Shown one piece after another: positions 33,250 to 44,410 of a stretch of 64,000 bases of DNA. Source of the DNA: Leptasterias polaris (taxonomy: Eukaryota > Echinodermata > Asteroidea > Forcipulatida > Asteriidae). A program made the translations under genes and the position numbers. The first letter of the stretch is position 1, and each line of letters opens with the position of its first letter. Below the pieces are notes generated by a model, which saw nothing but the letters and a program-made list of their open reading frames with translations, did not search any database and was not told the origin of the DNA. The stretch lies in the NCBI GenBank assembly GCA_037783415.1, contig JAZGTN010000064.1:3211001-3275000 (forward strand). Direction: 5' to 3'.

Positions 33250-33555
33250 GTGGAGCATCGTGGCCGAGTGGTCTAGTGCACGGACTCAAGTTCTGTTGTT
33301 GTCAGTAGTGTGGATTCGGTTCCCGGTCGTACTCCCTGACACTTGTCGTTGAGCAAGACACCATAATTACTCGCTAAGAGAAGTGGTTTGCCGAAGTGTT
33401 ATCTGGTATGGTTAGCTGCAGATTGCGCCGCATCACCTTGTAAGTTAGGTGCTAGATTGGTTCTCATAATTCAAACAGCTCTGCACATCACCTGTCGTAA
33501 ACATAAGGATCACGTTGATAAAGTGCTATATAAGAGCTGTGTATTATTATACTGA
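33250..33555 (+). repeat. tRNA-derived SINE (Leu/Ser-like head)
   Basis: 'catcgtggccgagtggtcta', B box 'gattcggttcccggtcgtac', end 'aaagtgctatataagagctg' then ATT repeats. Confidence 0.75.
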
Positions 33556-34216
33556 TAGGCCCATGTAGCTGAATAAGGCGAGACATCCCTTTACACACTC
33601 CAGACAATCTGGATCGCTTTGGGTCGACTTGACCCAAAACTTCGTCCTGACGTGGTAGCCACTATTCTCCACTCCGACGTGTACTTTACTCGCGTTATTC
33701 TTAACACGATTGTTATTTGATATCTGGTTGCTAACACATTTGAGACTGCACAAACTCGAAACTCTAAATGATATATGGCAGAGGGCGCACTACAGCAATA
33801 ATATACGTCTGAAATGGCGCGTGCGGAAAAGATTTAAGTTGAGCCGATGAGCTATATTTTTGTCAACATGTTCGGTGAATTTTGCTGTCTGTCTGGTAGA
33901 AATATTACTCTTTTGAACTTCATGAGAGGTAAGGAATTGGTTGTAAAAACTCCAGCCGCGTGTGACGATGGTAGGGAGTAGAAATGCGTCAAGTGCTGAG
34001 ATCTTAATTTCTGGAGAAGTCGCTCAGTGGTTGAAATGAGTTATCAGTTATACCGTTGATTAAGAACATCAACCTAATATTATTTTCACAGTGCTATGCG
34101 GTTACATGGCTTTCAGTTTAAAATTTAACGTCTTTGCACCATGCACCTTCTCTCGAAAGATTTTCATCTGCAACTTCCAATATCTGGTCGGCGATACCGT
34201 TAGTTGCTAACGGCCG

Positions 34217-35218
34217 TTAAGACAAGGGGCATAATAGTCGCTTAAAAGCACCCCTGATCTCCCGGTTAAACATCACGTACAGGAATGGGTTGAGAGCTGA
34301 GTTGCTGTACCCGAGCCAAGTGAACGCCTTAGTGTAGGCAACGGCAACGCAGTTATGGCAAAGCGGGTTGATGATGTTACCGATGAAGAAGGGCAACCAG
34401 CAGATGACGAAGCATCCCATAATAATCCCGAGCGTAACTGCTGCCTTGTTGTCCCGGGGCTTTGGGTAGTATTTGACGGGCTCTTGAACTCTAACTGACA
34501 GGCTCGTGCAACGAGTTATCCGTATCACCCTCGCGTGCACCGCGTTCATGTTGATTTTGGCCGACTGGCGACTAGCAACTCTGTATATCAGTCCATATGT
34601 TATAACCATGATGACAAACGGGATGTAAAATGAAACAATTGAGGAAATAATCGAGAAGGCTGGATTGAAAGTGAGTATGCACTGGCCAGTCTGCTGTTCA
34701 AACCCAACAGGCTCGTGCCAACGGAGAGCCATCGGTAACACGGACAATATAAATGCTACAGCCCAGACTAGTGATGTTACTAACACAGCTTTAGTCTTTG
34801 TCATAGAGGACTGGTAGCGGAACGGATGAGCTATGGCGATATAGCGGTCTACTGCTATTGAACATAGTGTTAGAATGGAGGCTGAACAGGAAAGCACGTC
34901 CGTCGACATCCATACTTGACAAACAGCATGGCCCCACAGCCACGTGCCCTGGAAACGATATACGACGTCAAGGGTCATAACCAGGCTGGCCACGGCCTCG
35001 TCGGCCAGGGCGAGATTGAAGACAAATACGCTGGCTATAGTGTGAAGAGTCTGGGAACGGACAATGGCGATAATAACTAGGAGGTTTCCAAGCACGGCTG
35101 TTGCAGTAATTGATGCAAGCAATATCCCCCAAAAGAGGGATGTAACCCCTGTACCGGGAGAGAATGATGTGTAAGATGTTTCATTGTAACTTAAGTTTGA
35201 AGCAATAGAATTTTCCAT
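34217..35218 (-). CDS. Aminergic GPCR, D1-like dopamine receptor type, single exon
   Basis: An intact 333-residue class A receptor. Start is the first Met after an in-frame stop at 35281-35279. N-glycosylation sites at N8 and N12. Key residues by family numbering: N45 (1.50), D73 (2.50), C100 and C180 (disulfide), D107 (3.32, amine salt bridge), DRY at 124-126, W152 (4.50), S192/S193/S196 (5.42/5.43/5.46, catechol contacts), P200, CWLPFF at 273-278, W301-L-G-Y304, NPFLY at 310-314, and C330 as a likely palmitoylation site. The D3.32 plus three-serine set indicates a catecholamine-type ligand. The short third loop and 'NKAAVTLGIIMGCFVICWLP' resemble invertebrate D1-like (Dop1) receptors, which are often intronless and couple to Gs. 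TM5 (NPAFSIISSIVSFYIPF) is equally D2-like, and octopamine or trace-amine ligands cannot be excluded. Confidence 0.9.
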   Translation of the reverse strand: MENSIASNLSYNETSYTSFSPGTGVTSLFWGILLASITATAVLGNLLVIIAIVRSQTLHTIASVFVFNLALADEAVASLVMTLDVVYRFQGTWLWGHAVCQVWMSTDVLSCSASILTLCSIAVDRYIAIAHPFRYQSSMTKTKAVLVTSLVWAVAFILSVLPMALRWHEPVGFEQQTGQCILTFNPAFSIISSIVSFYIPFVIMVITYGLIYRVASRQSAKINMNAVHARVIRITRCTSLSVRVQEPVKYYPKPRDNKAAVTLGIIMGCFVICWLPFFIGNIINPLCHNCVAVAYTKAFTWLGYSNSALNPFLYVMFNREIRGAFKRLLCPLS

Positions 35219-36990
35219 ATTTAGACTTGTGTATAAGTTAAACTGTAAGCAGTTGTTGTTTGTCTGCCGATTGGTATATTAATAGTAGAAACTGCGCCAA
35301 TTGGCACTGTTTATAGTATTTCGTTGTGATCACACACGACACTGACACATAACTCCTACGTTGAAGTTGAACCTTGAAGTGAATTCCGGTGCCCTGTTTT
35401 AAGGTGGCAAAAGTACGTATTGGCTATTGAAATGTTTTCACTACTAAAATCGACACTCTCCGGACGACTGGTACTTCGCCAAAATGGAGGACTGCACTTG
35501 AGTTCACAATTCCACTATCGTCAGGCGTTTAGACCATCAGTGCTTAAATATGATGACACTGTTTAAACTATCTTAGAATCCAGGAAGGATTGTTCAACAC
35601 CAAAGAAATGGTCGATGTTGTCCAAGAAAATAATAGTGGCGATACTCCGCTAGTTCTTTTCCGGCTTGACCAGACGACGTTGTTAACTCCAACGCCACAA
35701 AGCTTTTAACACGTACGGGTGTATGAATAGCTCCAGCGAGCTCGTGACGGACAAGTGGCAGTACTTACACGTAATTGTCACCTACGGTTACTGCAATCTA
35801 AGCTATGTAACGTGGACTAGGTTTTACTACTCGTATATCGTGCAAAATTCAAACTAAATTTGGTGGAAAGAAAATTGCCCGGTGTTTACGTAGTGTGACA
35901 TAGAGATCGGTCAAGTTTAAGACTTAACGCTGTCATAATTCACGCTTGACATCGCCATGCAGAAGTGCAGAAACTATTCAATTAGAGCAAGCACGCTTGT
36001 AGTTTCCCCCCTCAAAGCTGCATCTGCTGTATCCGGCCCTCGCACAAAAACCTGTTCCCCCGCTACAACTTAAACGATCCGGTGACTCCTCGTGCAGAGT
36101 TTTGTTCAGTCTCTGGCCGAGGCCTACATCAAGCGGTAATCTGCAATCTAAATGCTTAAATCAATGAATACGTGACAGAGAGATTTCTAAAATTGTTTGC
36201 TCCCGCGGGCGATAATGACATAAGGCTCTAATGCCGTCTAGAAATTAATTATTCCGGATGGAAATGTTGCCTGCACCGCTACAGAAGCTGCGGTTGTCCA
36301 ATGTTTGCACAGCGGGGAAAATTATTAAAAAAACTAAAGTAAAGGTTAAACCACTGTAGATTTAAAGATTTTATTTTGCATGCATGGAGTATATAAACTC
36401 GACATGGTTGAAATATATATATATAGGCTCACCTATTGCAAAAAAATAAAAATAAAAAATAATAAATAAATCGGTCCAAACGATTTGCTGACATCATGTT
36501 GAGACACAATTCAATGTTGGGATGTTTTTATAATTATTTCCACCTTCGTGGCTCCTTCGGATTTAGGTGTTAAAACCACCGAAGGTGAAGTACCAAATTA
36601 CTATGATCATGGAAGTAGCTCCATGCTAAGATGAACTGTACATTGCTGCCTATACACTTTGTTCCATACGAACTAAAGCTGAAGCAACTGTCTGTTTTAC
36701 TCATACAAAAAGTGTTTTATTTTTTCATTTGTTATGAAACATTAAAACTAAATAATAATTGTTTGTAGTAATGATAAATAGTAATGGTATAGTTATAAAT
36801 ATAGAAGATATAGATAAACATATTATTTTGACAGTTGCCATACTTCTTTTGACTCCGAAAACAGTGTATTCTTAACTGTAGAGCGATCTCTCCGTAGGAT
36901 TATTAAAGTGGAAAATATTGTTTGCTTTGGGCATCCGTAAAAGGTCGTTCAATGTAGCGACTTAATTCATGTCAAGGTTTCCATTCACTG
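35219..36990. other. 5' flank or intron upstream of the GPCR
   Basis: No coding sequence supported. A weak acceptor ('aacaactgcttacag', exon from 35242) precedes the GPCR start and could receive an upstream 5' UTR exon. An (AT)n run lies near 36412. Confidence 0.35.
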
Positions 36991-36994
36991 TCGT

Positions 36995-37330
36995 AGCTCT
37001 GGGAGACATTTTCGTCTACTCCTGACAGCAAAGATCGGAGGTTCGACCCCTTATACCGTACCGAATTATGAGGGTTTGTTTTTCCCGAAAAACATTCAAA
37101 GCACGAAAACAAAATATGTGAACAATAAAAAAAGGAATAATCACACAGCACTTAAGATAAATCATCTGTTTGTTTTTGGATTTATTTATATATATATATA
37201 AAATTAGTAGGGAAGATGGCCTTAGCTTTCGATCCAAACTGGACCTTCGTCAGAGGCATTAACAAGTACAAACAAAAACATATCCATTTATAGCAAAAAG
37301 AGGAGCAAAGGACCTCTGTCTCCCAGAGCT
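36995..37330 (-). mobile_element. 336-bp element with 14-bp perfect inverted ends and hammerhead-like core
   Basis: 'agctctgggagaca' at 36995-37008 and its exact inverse at 37317-37330. On the - strand 37253-37227 reads CTGACGA, AGGTCCAGTTTGGATC, GAAA: the conserved core and helix II of a hammerhead ribozyme, as found in Penelope-like elements and retrozymes. A (TA)n run sits at about 37188. Confidence 0.5.
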
Positions 37331-38520
37331 AAGACGGTATATATATATTTATTTTTTTTAGGGGGGGGGGGGGCTGATTGGACCCGATTGATCCTTCTGT
37401 TTTCGTCCGTTTGGCACTTTCACTTTCTCAATTTTCATCTTGTTTCCCTGACTAAGTTGTGGCAATATTTGGAGCCTTCACAGTGGTACCTGCACCCTTT
37501 TCCAGGACAGTTCGCAAGTTAAATCCAAACTGGTGCTTGAGAGTTTGAACAAAGTATCCCACCAGCCGTCATGCCCGCACTGTGTGCTCATACCAGCAAC
37601 CCCTTCCACGTTTGTACGTCATGCAATTTTTAACCAATCAAATTTCTCTCAGCGGCCATATGCTAAAAGTCTTTAAGTCCATAACTAAACTTACTCATAA
37701 AACGGTATAATCTGATACAGTGTCTGCAAGGTTTATACTATGTTTCCGTTGTCCAAATTATGATTAAAGTACCACTTTAACCCTAAAGTGAGGCCACGCC
37801 CCTTTACTTTACTGTAATGCTGGAAATGGCCAATAGATGGTACCACAGCATCAAAGAGATATTAAACATGTTTCCTGTGCATTTCTGATGATGTTTTACA
37901 TTTAAATGACTGCTTTTCGTGCCCAGCTATTGTCTAAGATTATTTGCCTTTTTTAAATAATTGTTTAATTAATTGTGTTTTAATTGATTATGTAATACAG
38001 AGATGTCACAGGTTTTACCTCTATTTAAATACGAGCCTGCGAACGGTTCGATGTTGTTGTGTAAGGGAAACTTGCTCGGTAATAAACGCAACGGACAGCT
38101 ATATATGTGGTTTGATTCTCTAACTGGAATCACCGTATTATTATTTGTTCATACGAATCAATGCCAACAACAGTATGTAAATGATAACAAGCAATTGAAA
38201 TATAAAGAATTTGATAAATACAAGTGTAGGTTAAAATACAATAGCTTCAGTTAGAAGTTATTATCATCAAATGGAATACGATTTAACACTTGATAAAAAT
38301 ATACAAAAATACATCTGTGAAAATACATGGATATTGGTAAAGATCTTAGCTGGGTTTATCTGCACTTCTACGGCTGGGGATGGAAGGTGCACGTCACTCA
38401 GATGGGCTCCAAGATGACAACCTCAAGGTCCAGGAGAAGGCGATGAAAGGGGTTGAGAAGCGGGGCAAGGTGGAGAGATGAACCGGGTCATATCTACCAA
38501 AGCGGACCTGGGGGCTAGTA
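37331..38520. other. Non-coding; one coding-like tail on + strand
   Basis: G run at about 37360. At 38383-38481 a + strand frame reads ARHSDGLQDDNLKVQEKAMK then GVEKRGKVER and stops; origin unknown. Otherwise no gene is seen. Confidence 0.35.
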
Positions 38521-38523
38521 CAT

Positions 38524-38668
38524 CTGTATCAACAGAGCACGTGAAAAAGGGATGCAATAGTTTAGGAACCACTTTTAGGGAAAAGTCGTCGCGTTCCAAT
38601 CAAGTCAAGACAAAGTGTATAACGGGACACTTTTCTGACTTAGCATCTCAGGCCGTTCTCGCTTCTAT
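38524..38668 (-). repeat. Copy of the 39562-39709 first exon without a donor
   Basis: About 97% identical to 39562-39709. Homology stops at the CAG of the splice junction: here CAG is followed by ATGTAC instead of GTAAGC. Confidence 0.75.
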
Positions 38669-39561
38669 ATCAATCAATTATGCAAAATACAACCAACTAT
38701 AGAAAATTGAGTCTAACTAATTATAATAAACAAAATATCACTCGTTCAAGGAAATTGGCGACTTGAACATGTTCTCTCAGGAACATAATAATCATGTGAA
38801 AAAACACTAGGGCTTCGATAAGGAATATTGAATAAAACATATCAAGGATATCGCTCAACGTAGATCTTTGTGTGTATGTGTGCGGAACACATAGGTGGTC
38901 AACCGGTCAAAGATCACAATATTGTTTATAATGCCAAACAGCAAACAGTCGTATAATCTACTAGTTGAAAATAATGTGCATGACCATGCTATACTATAAA
39001 CAGGTTATCTCAGGACAAAATAAGTATAGCCAAGAATTATAGGCGCAGTACTTGTGTTTGAAAGTCTCGACAAAAGTATAGAATCATGGCTATCAATAAA
39101 CGGTTTAGTTTTGATAACTTGGATTGAATCCGAGAATGCTTCAATTAAGTATTCTAATAACTAAATGGATTTCTATCAAGAAATGAAACGCCTTGATAAA
39201 CGACAATAATAGATACGAGTGTATAATTGTTACAATCAATAAAATGCTATACAACTAAATCAAAGATATAAGCAACACAGAAATCTAACGGTAATTGGAC
39301 GGAACTCCTAAAGCTTTTCCGTATACGTAGTGAGCAATAAGAAAGGTTACACAAAGATTATTTAGTGATCCTATACATCTCAAAAAACAGTTAACAGCAT
39401 TGTTCAAACAATCTATTTAGACTGCACCGAAACTCATATTGGACTGTTCCATCCATCTTGAGTTTGTTTTCAACCACCTTGTTGAACAATCAATCAATCA
39501 ATAATCAAATACAATTAAGGAATAAGTTTATACATAGAAAATAACATGAAAAGTAGCTTAC

Positions 39562-39709
39562 CTGTATCAACAGAGCACGTGAAAAAGGGATGCAATAGTT
39601 TAGGAACCACTTTTAGGGAAAAGTCGTCGCGTTCCAATCAAGTCAAGACAAAGTGTATAGCGGGACACTTTTTCTGACTTAGCATCTCACAGGCCGTTCT
39701 CGTTTCTGA
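39562..39709 (-). other. Putative non-coding first exon
   Basis: On the - strand it begins at an initiator-like CTCAGAAAC and ends at a strong donor, 'gatacag|gtaagctac'. No long frame, so it would be 5' UTR. The GPCR lies 4.3 kb downstream on the same strand and is the obvious candidate, but no link is proven. Confidence 0.45.
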
Positions 39710-39840
39710 GGAGCCAGGAGCGAAACATGGGTTTAAAAACCCGGCTGGTCACGCACTCGGACAGAATTAAACTATTTGATTGGTCAAAGTCTTAAAACAA
39801 TGATGTCCTAAATGAGCTTCAACCAATCACAAAAAGACTA
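39710..39840 (-). promoter_or_regulatory. Putative promoter with CCAAT boxes and TATA-like element
   Basis: Reading the - strand toward the first exon: 'gtgattggttg' (about 39825), 'gaccaatcaaat' (about 39780), then 'gggtttttaaaccc' (about 39745), which lies some 30-35 bp before the initiator-like CTCAGAAA. Order and spacing suit an RNA polymerase II core promoter. Confidence 0.45.
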
Positions 39841-41379
39841 GTGGACTAACATTTTTAAATAATTACGTGGTCAGCAAAGACGACCAAATTTGGAAGGATG
39901 GTGGCGAACGTGGCAAAATCTAACACTAAGACATAACTTGCAAAATGGTGCGAATGCAGGCAGGCTTTACGTAATGTCCCTGGGGTAGTTCCGGATGTGC
40001 CAAATATGCTGTGGTCAGCAGAATATCGTGGGAACAGCAAATTCTACCCTTCCCCCATGGAGGTGTTATAACACTTTCTGGACTAGTAAACTAAGGGGAA
40101 TTAGAGCATCTTGCCCTTTTCGCGAATGCTAAAGAAGTAGAAATTATATTAAAAATAAACTTCGTCGGACAACCTTAAAGTAGTTATAATGCAATTTATA
40201 ACAGGTTCCGACAGAGAAAAACAGAAATAACATAAAATAAAACGCATCGTGCAAAACAAAACATAATATTACAAATATCAGTGTTTTAATGACTGAAGGG
40301 CCTTTTTAATTGTTTGTTGAAAACCAAACACCTTGAAGCCACAAGCTGTTACAAGATAAGCAGACACACGATAAACAGATGGTTTCGCCTATGAAGGGTT
40401 TTTATTTTGGTAGGTCTGTCCTTGATCTAGGCCTATGGTATTTGACATGTGATATTTACATGGTAAGTACATGGGTGCAAACAAGTTTTCGGCCCCTAAA
40501 AAAAATAATAATAAAAAATCTGGGACCTTCTTAGATATGTGGAATGGTTCAATTAAGGCTATCACTGAATTTCACTCCCCCAGGTCATTGAACTTTGGAG
40601 ATATGGCTTAATTAATGATTGTGTGGTACCGTCTATTACCCATTTCCCTCACTTCAAAGTTAAACAGCTGCTTGAGCCCAAAATGGTAACAGGGATACTA
40701 TTTAACACTTTTTTATAATGTGTTTGTTTATCATTAAAATGAAATTCTGCTATTTGTACAATTCTGAATTTTCCGTAATTGTTGATCAAACAATTAGGCC
40801 CCAACTTCAAGGTTTTGAAAAACTAAAAACACTTATGCCGTTGACTGCGTGCGTCAAATTTACAATACTTTGACGTCACGTGTGGGATGTTGCTTTGTTG
40901 TACTCCATGCTGCTAACAAGCAGCTATGCAAAACGGAGCTCCCACATGACGTAACATGAGTGAAGACGTCACAAAGCTTTTCACGACTCTCCGAAAAACA
41001 CCGGGAAAAAATGATCGTTTTTACACTTTAAATCTGTTTAATCTCATGTGTACTCAAAACATACTATTAATGCATTTCAGCAAAGACCACTTATTGCCGT
41101 TTTCGTTCAAGTAGGCCTTCAAGTTTCTAATTATTATAATGTTACAAAGAATGACAGCATTTGAAGCATCATCTAATTGGGTTTATTGGTTTAGACATTC
41201 TACCTCCATGGTTTAGAACTCTAATAACGTTTGCATCAGATTGGTATAGCACCGCAGTTGTTGATAAATTAACTATTTTGAGAAAGGATTCTCAGCGTAG
41301 TATAGATACGAAAAATTTTCACCCCAAATTACTTTAATCTTTTCTAAGATTTATGTAAGGGTTGACAGAAAATTGTTGT
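39841..41379. other. Intergenic, nothing supported
   Basis: A+T rich without splice-bounded frames. TGACGTCA-like words occur near 40870 and 40965. Confidence 0.4.
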
Positions 41380-41545
41380 GAGCTGCGGCCAGAGATGCGG
41401 TCGGTAACCGTGTCACCTCGCTAAACGTGAATGGGTCGACGTTCTTGATGAAAATACCGTAACAGCTTTTTGCTGTTTTCTCAACAAGTAGACTCCACAA
41501 TCAGCTGAAACTTTCATAGGTGACTTAAATTGTATCTTTATTGAC
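41380..41545 (+). repeat. Dispersed repeat, copy 2 of 3
   Basis: 'gctgcggccagagatgcggt', 'gtcacctcgctaaacgtgaa' and 'gactccacaatcagctgaaa' match 9950-10145 and 42455-42600. Confidence 0.65.
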
Positions 41546-42413
41546 AAATGTTCATATAAATCAGCATTACGTTAACAAAATAAAAATCTATAAACCTATA
41601 TCTTTAATAATTAATGCACGGTTTTATTGAAAAAATTAACGTCGTCTTCTGCTCACTTCCTCCTCCTTAATATCGATTTGTGATATTGTCACGAGGGGTG
41701 TTTTTCAACAAACACTCGCTCAACACCAAGAGTGAAACAGGGTTGGGGTCAGTAGACACCTACTCGTAGATTTTCCTTTACCTGTCTCAATGTGCAGCCA
41801 CCCACACCCATACATGGCAATACGAGGCCATTTAAAAGAAGCTGATCTGACCATTTCAAATAAAACAGAAAATTGACATTGACATTAAAGAGGCACGTTG
41901 CCTTAAAACCTCTCAAATGTTTGCTGTTTGAAACTGCTCCTTGTCATTTTTAAGAGTTGTTCACGCACAAAAACACCTACAGTGTGTTGTAATCAGTGAG
42001 TAGTAGATAAAAACATAAATTAGTCTCATGAAATACAACCAGCGGAACATAAGGTCCGCCATTTTGTGGAGTCAATAATTTTATCTTCAAAATAGCGGAC
42101 CGTGTTCTGTTATAAAATTATAACCCCCAAAACCACACAATTTTAAGGGATATTTATAATGTGAATATTTATATTTTGCTATATTAAACTATTTTTCCAA
42201 CCACATTCTTGGATGGAGGGGCTGAACCATGAGTGCTTTGAATGTCAGGAGGTTGAGCTTGTAGTACTGAATTCTGAAACTAACGCTTTCCATTGCCCAA
42301 GGCGCCCAGTCCAAAGGCACCGACGTGCTTCTTTAATATTCTTGGCTCAATTTCATAAAGTTGCTAAAGCACAGAGTATTGCTAAAATGGTAGGGTCATA
42401 CTTTGGAAATGAC

Positions 42414-43035
42414 CCCCCCGCCCCCCCCCCCCCCCCCCCACCTAAAGACTCCGTGGTGTCCGTTTGTGAATGCTGCGGCCAGAGATGCGGTTGGTACCCA
42501 CTATCACTTCGTTTAACGTGCATGTATTCGACGTTGTTGATTAAAATACAGTGGACACAGTTTCTTTCCTGTTTTCTTAATACCATTTTCTTTCACAAGT
42601 GACTGAACTGACCATCGCAAACAACGGAAATTTGACAATGACATTGAATATCTTAGTCAGACAGCTGAATACAATATTAAAGGGTGTTTGTAACATTGGT
42701 TAGAGTAAAAATATAGATGTTCACAGATTCACACATAACTTACATGGTATAAAGAGTGGTCATGATGGGAAACTCCCTTTGAAATATTTTTGCTTTAAAT
42801 GCTATAGTTTTTGAGAAATGAGTAAAACAATTAGTTTTGATCTCACGAGTCGAAAACTCGATGTTTGAAAACAGTGAAAACACTTAAGGTTTTCCCCCAC
42901 TTTTTTCTGGTGATTGCAATGACCGATTGAGCTTAAACTTTCCCAGGTTTGTTGTTTCATGTATATGTTGGGATACACCAAGTGAGGATATTGGTCTTTG
43001 ACATTTACCAAAAAGTATAAACTGCCTTTAAGGCA
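42414..43035. repeat. C run, dispersed repeat copy 3 and decayed TTAA MITE
   Basis: C-rich run at 42414-42440; the repeat 'gctgcggccagagatgcggt' at about 42471; then 42680-43035 aligns to the MITE at 7227 ('gatacaccaagtgaggatat', 'tggtctttgacatttaccaa') with decayed termini. Confidence 0.65.
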
Positions 43036-43139
43036 AGGTAGTTATAGTTATTTTTTTTATTTTTTTTTTTTTATTTTTTTCACCTGTATGAACTTTTGTT
43101 AAAAAATCCCGTTATATTAGCACCAATATAGGCCCTAAT

Positions 43140-43365
43140 ATATTAACACATATAATACGGATTCACAATCCGTCATGGATGGATTCACATTCCGTTATTA
43201 CGCATTCAGAACTCGTTATTACAGATTCACAATCCGTTGTTTAATACGGATTCACAATCCTGATAAGGAATTGTGAATCCCCAATGTTGGATTGTAAATT
43301 CCGGCCGTAGAGTAGATCGTGGATTCGTAATAACGGACACAGTGAATCTCTTACAACGGATTGGA
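43140..43365. repeat. Palindrome-rich array of GGATTCACAATCC words
   Basis: 'acggattcacaatccgt' or close variants recur about seven times in both orientations (e.g. about 43160, 43200, 43245, 43272, 43345). Each unit is itself an imperfect palindrome. Confidence 0.7.
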
Positions 43366-44204
43366 AATGTATTTGGTTGGCGTCATATACCATAGAGCAT
43401 GGGCTTTTCTTACTTTTGCATGCATTCTGTGATTCTACACCGTCCATAAGCTCTTCATCCTGCTACCAAACCAAGGCCGTGTGGGAATATAGACTGGTTC
43501 TATATTTGCTCAAATCATTGCACACCATCAGTTTGCATGAATGTATAATTTATTGGTATAAAATTATATACTGGGAACTACACAATCAAAACAACCTCCA
43601 CCTGATGAAAGGCAATCTTCTCGTGATCCGCTCCACTCCAGGGATCGAGTGACCTTTCAACTTCCTTCTTAATATCGACTCTTTGTTCGTGTTTCATGCC
43701 ATGTTTTCCCCGGTTTTAGAAAGTTTAAAAGTCTCCAATATTTTCTCAGAGTATTATACATGCACTTCAAATATTGCCTCCTCGATTAATGACAAAGACT
43801 TGCAGAAAACGCGTTGTTTCTGTATAATGTGGAAATTAAATTACATTATTTTTTCCTGATTTACCTCGAGTTGAAAACAAAGTGAATAACATGCAGCCAC
43901 GTATAGAAAAAACTGTCAGCTGAATGTTAAAGCTATGAAACAATGGGCATTTGTAATAGTTGAACAAACGAATTGCACAAGCGATTTGAATCACAATGCT
44001 AATATTTAGTAATAACGTCGAGCTACTGTTTTCCTGAAACAAAATTATTTTTGGTGTGAGTGCTTGGAAATTGTTCAACAAAACTAGGTTCTTGATTCTA
44101 TTTTCATGTTTTATGTGCCACCATTGTGATGTCCGACCTGATTCTTCCTATCTGGGTGTTTGGGCGTAAAACCTAGCTTTCTGCTCATTGAATGCTTTGC
44201 TGAG

Positions 44205-44410
44205 ATAAATCAAAGAGGCATTCCAACAGCTTTATTCCTTATACTGCATGTCTTTGGAACTCCTTGCCTGGTGCATGTTTCCCTCCATCCTACAATCTAG
44301 ACTGTTTTAAGAGGAATATAAATTCCTTCCTTCAGCTCCCCTGGCTCTTAAATGTTTTCTTCTTGTAGCCACTTACCAAGGGTGGCTCTTAGCCTTGTTT
44401 TTGGCGAACT
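44205..44410 (+). pseudogene. LINE reverse transcriptase C-terminal remnant
   Basis: Reads NSFIPYTACLWNSLPGACFP then PSYNLDCFKRNINSFLQLP. This is the F-I-P-x-T-A-x-L-W-N-S-L-P ... YNLxxFKxxxNxxL motif that ends many Jockey/CR1-like RT proteins. Frames break after about 44335. Confidence 0.65.

Noticed and set aside
42213..42602. 129-codon + strand frame
   Set aside because: Consists of a C run and the dispersed repeat also found at 9950 and 41380.
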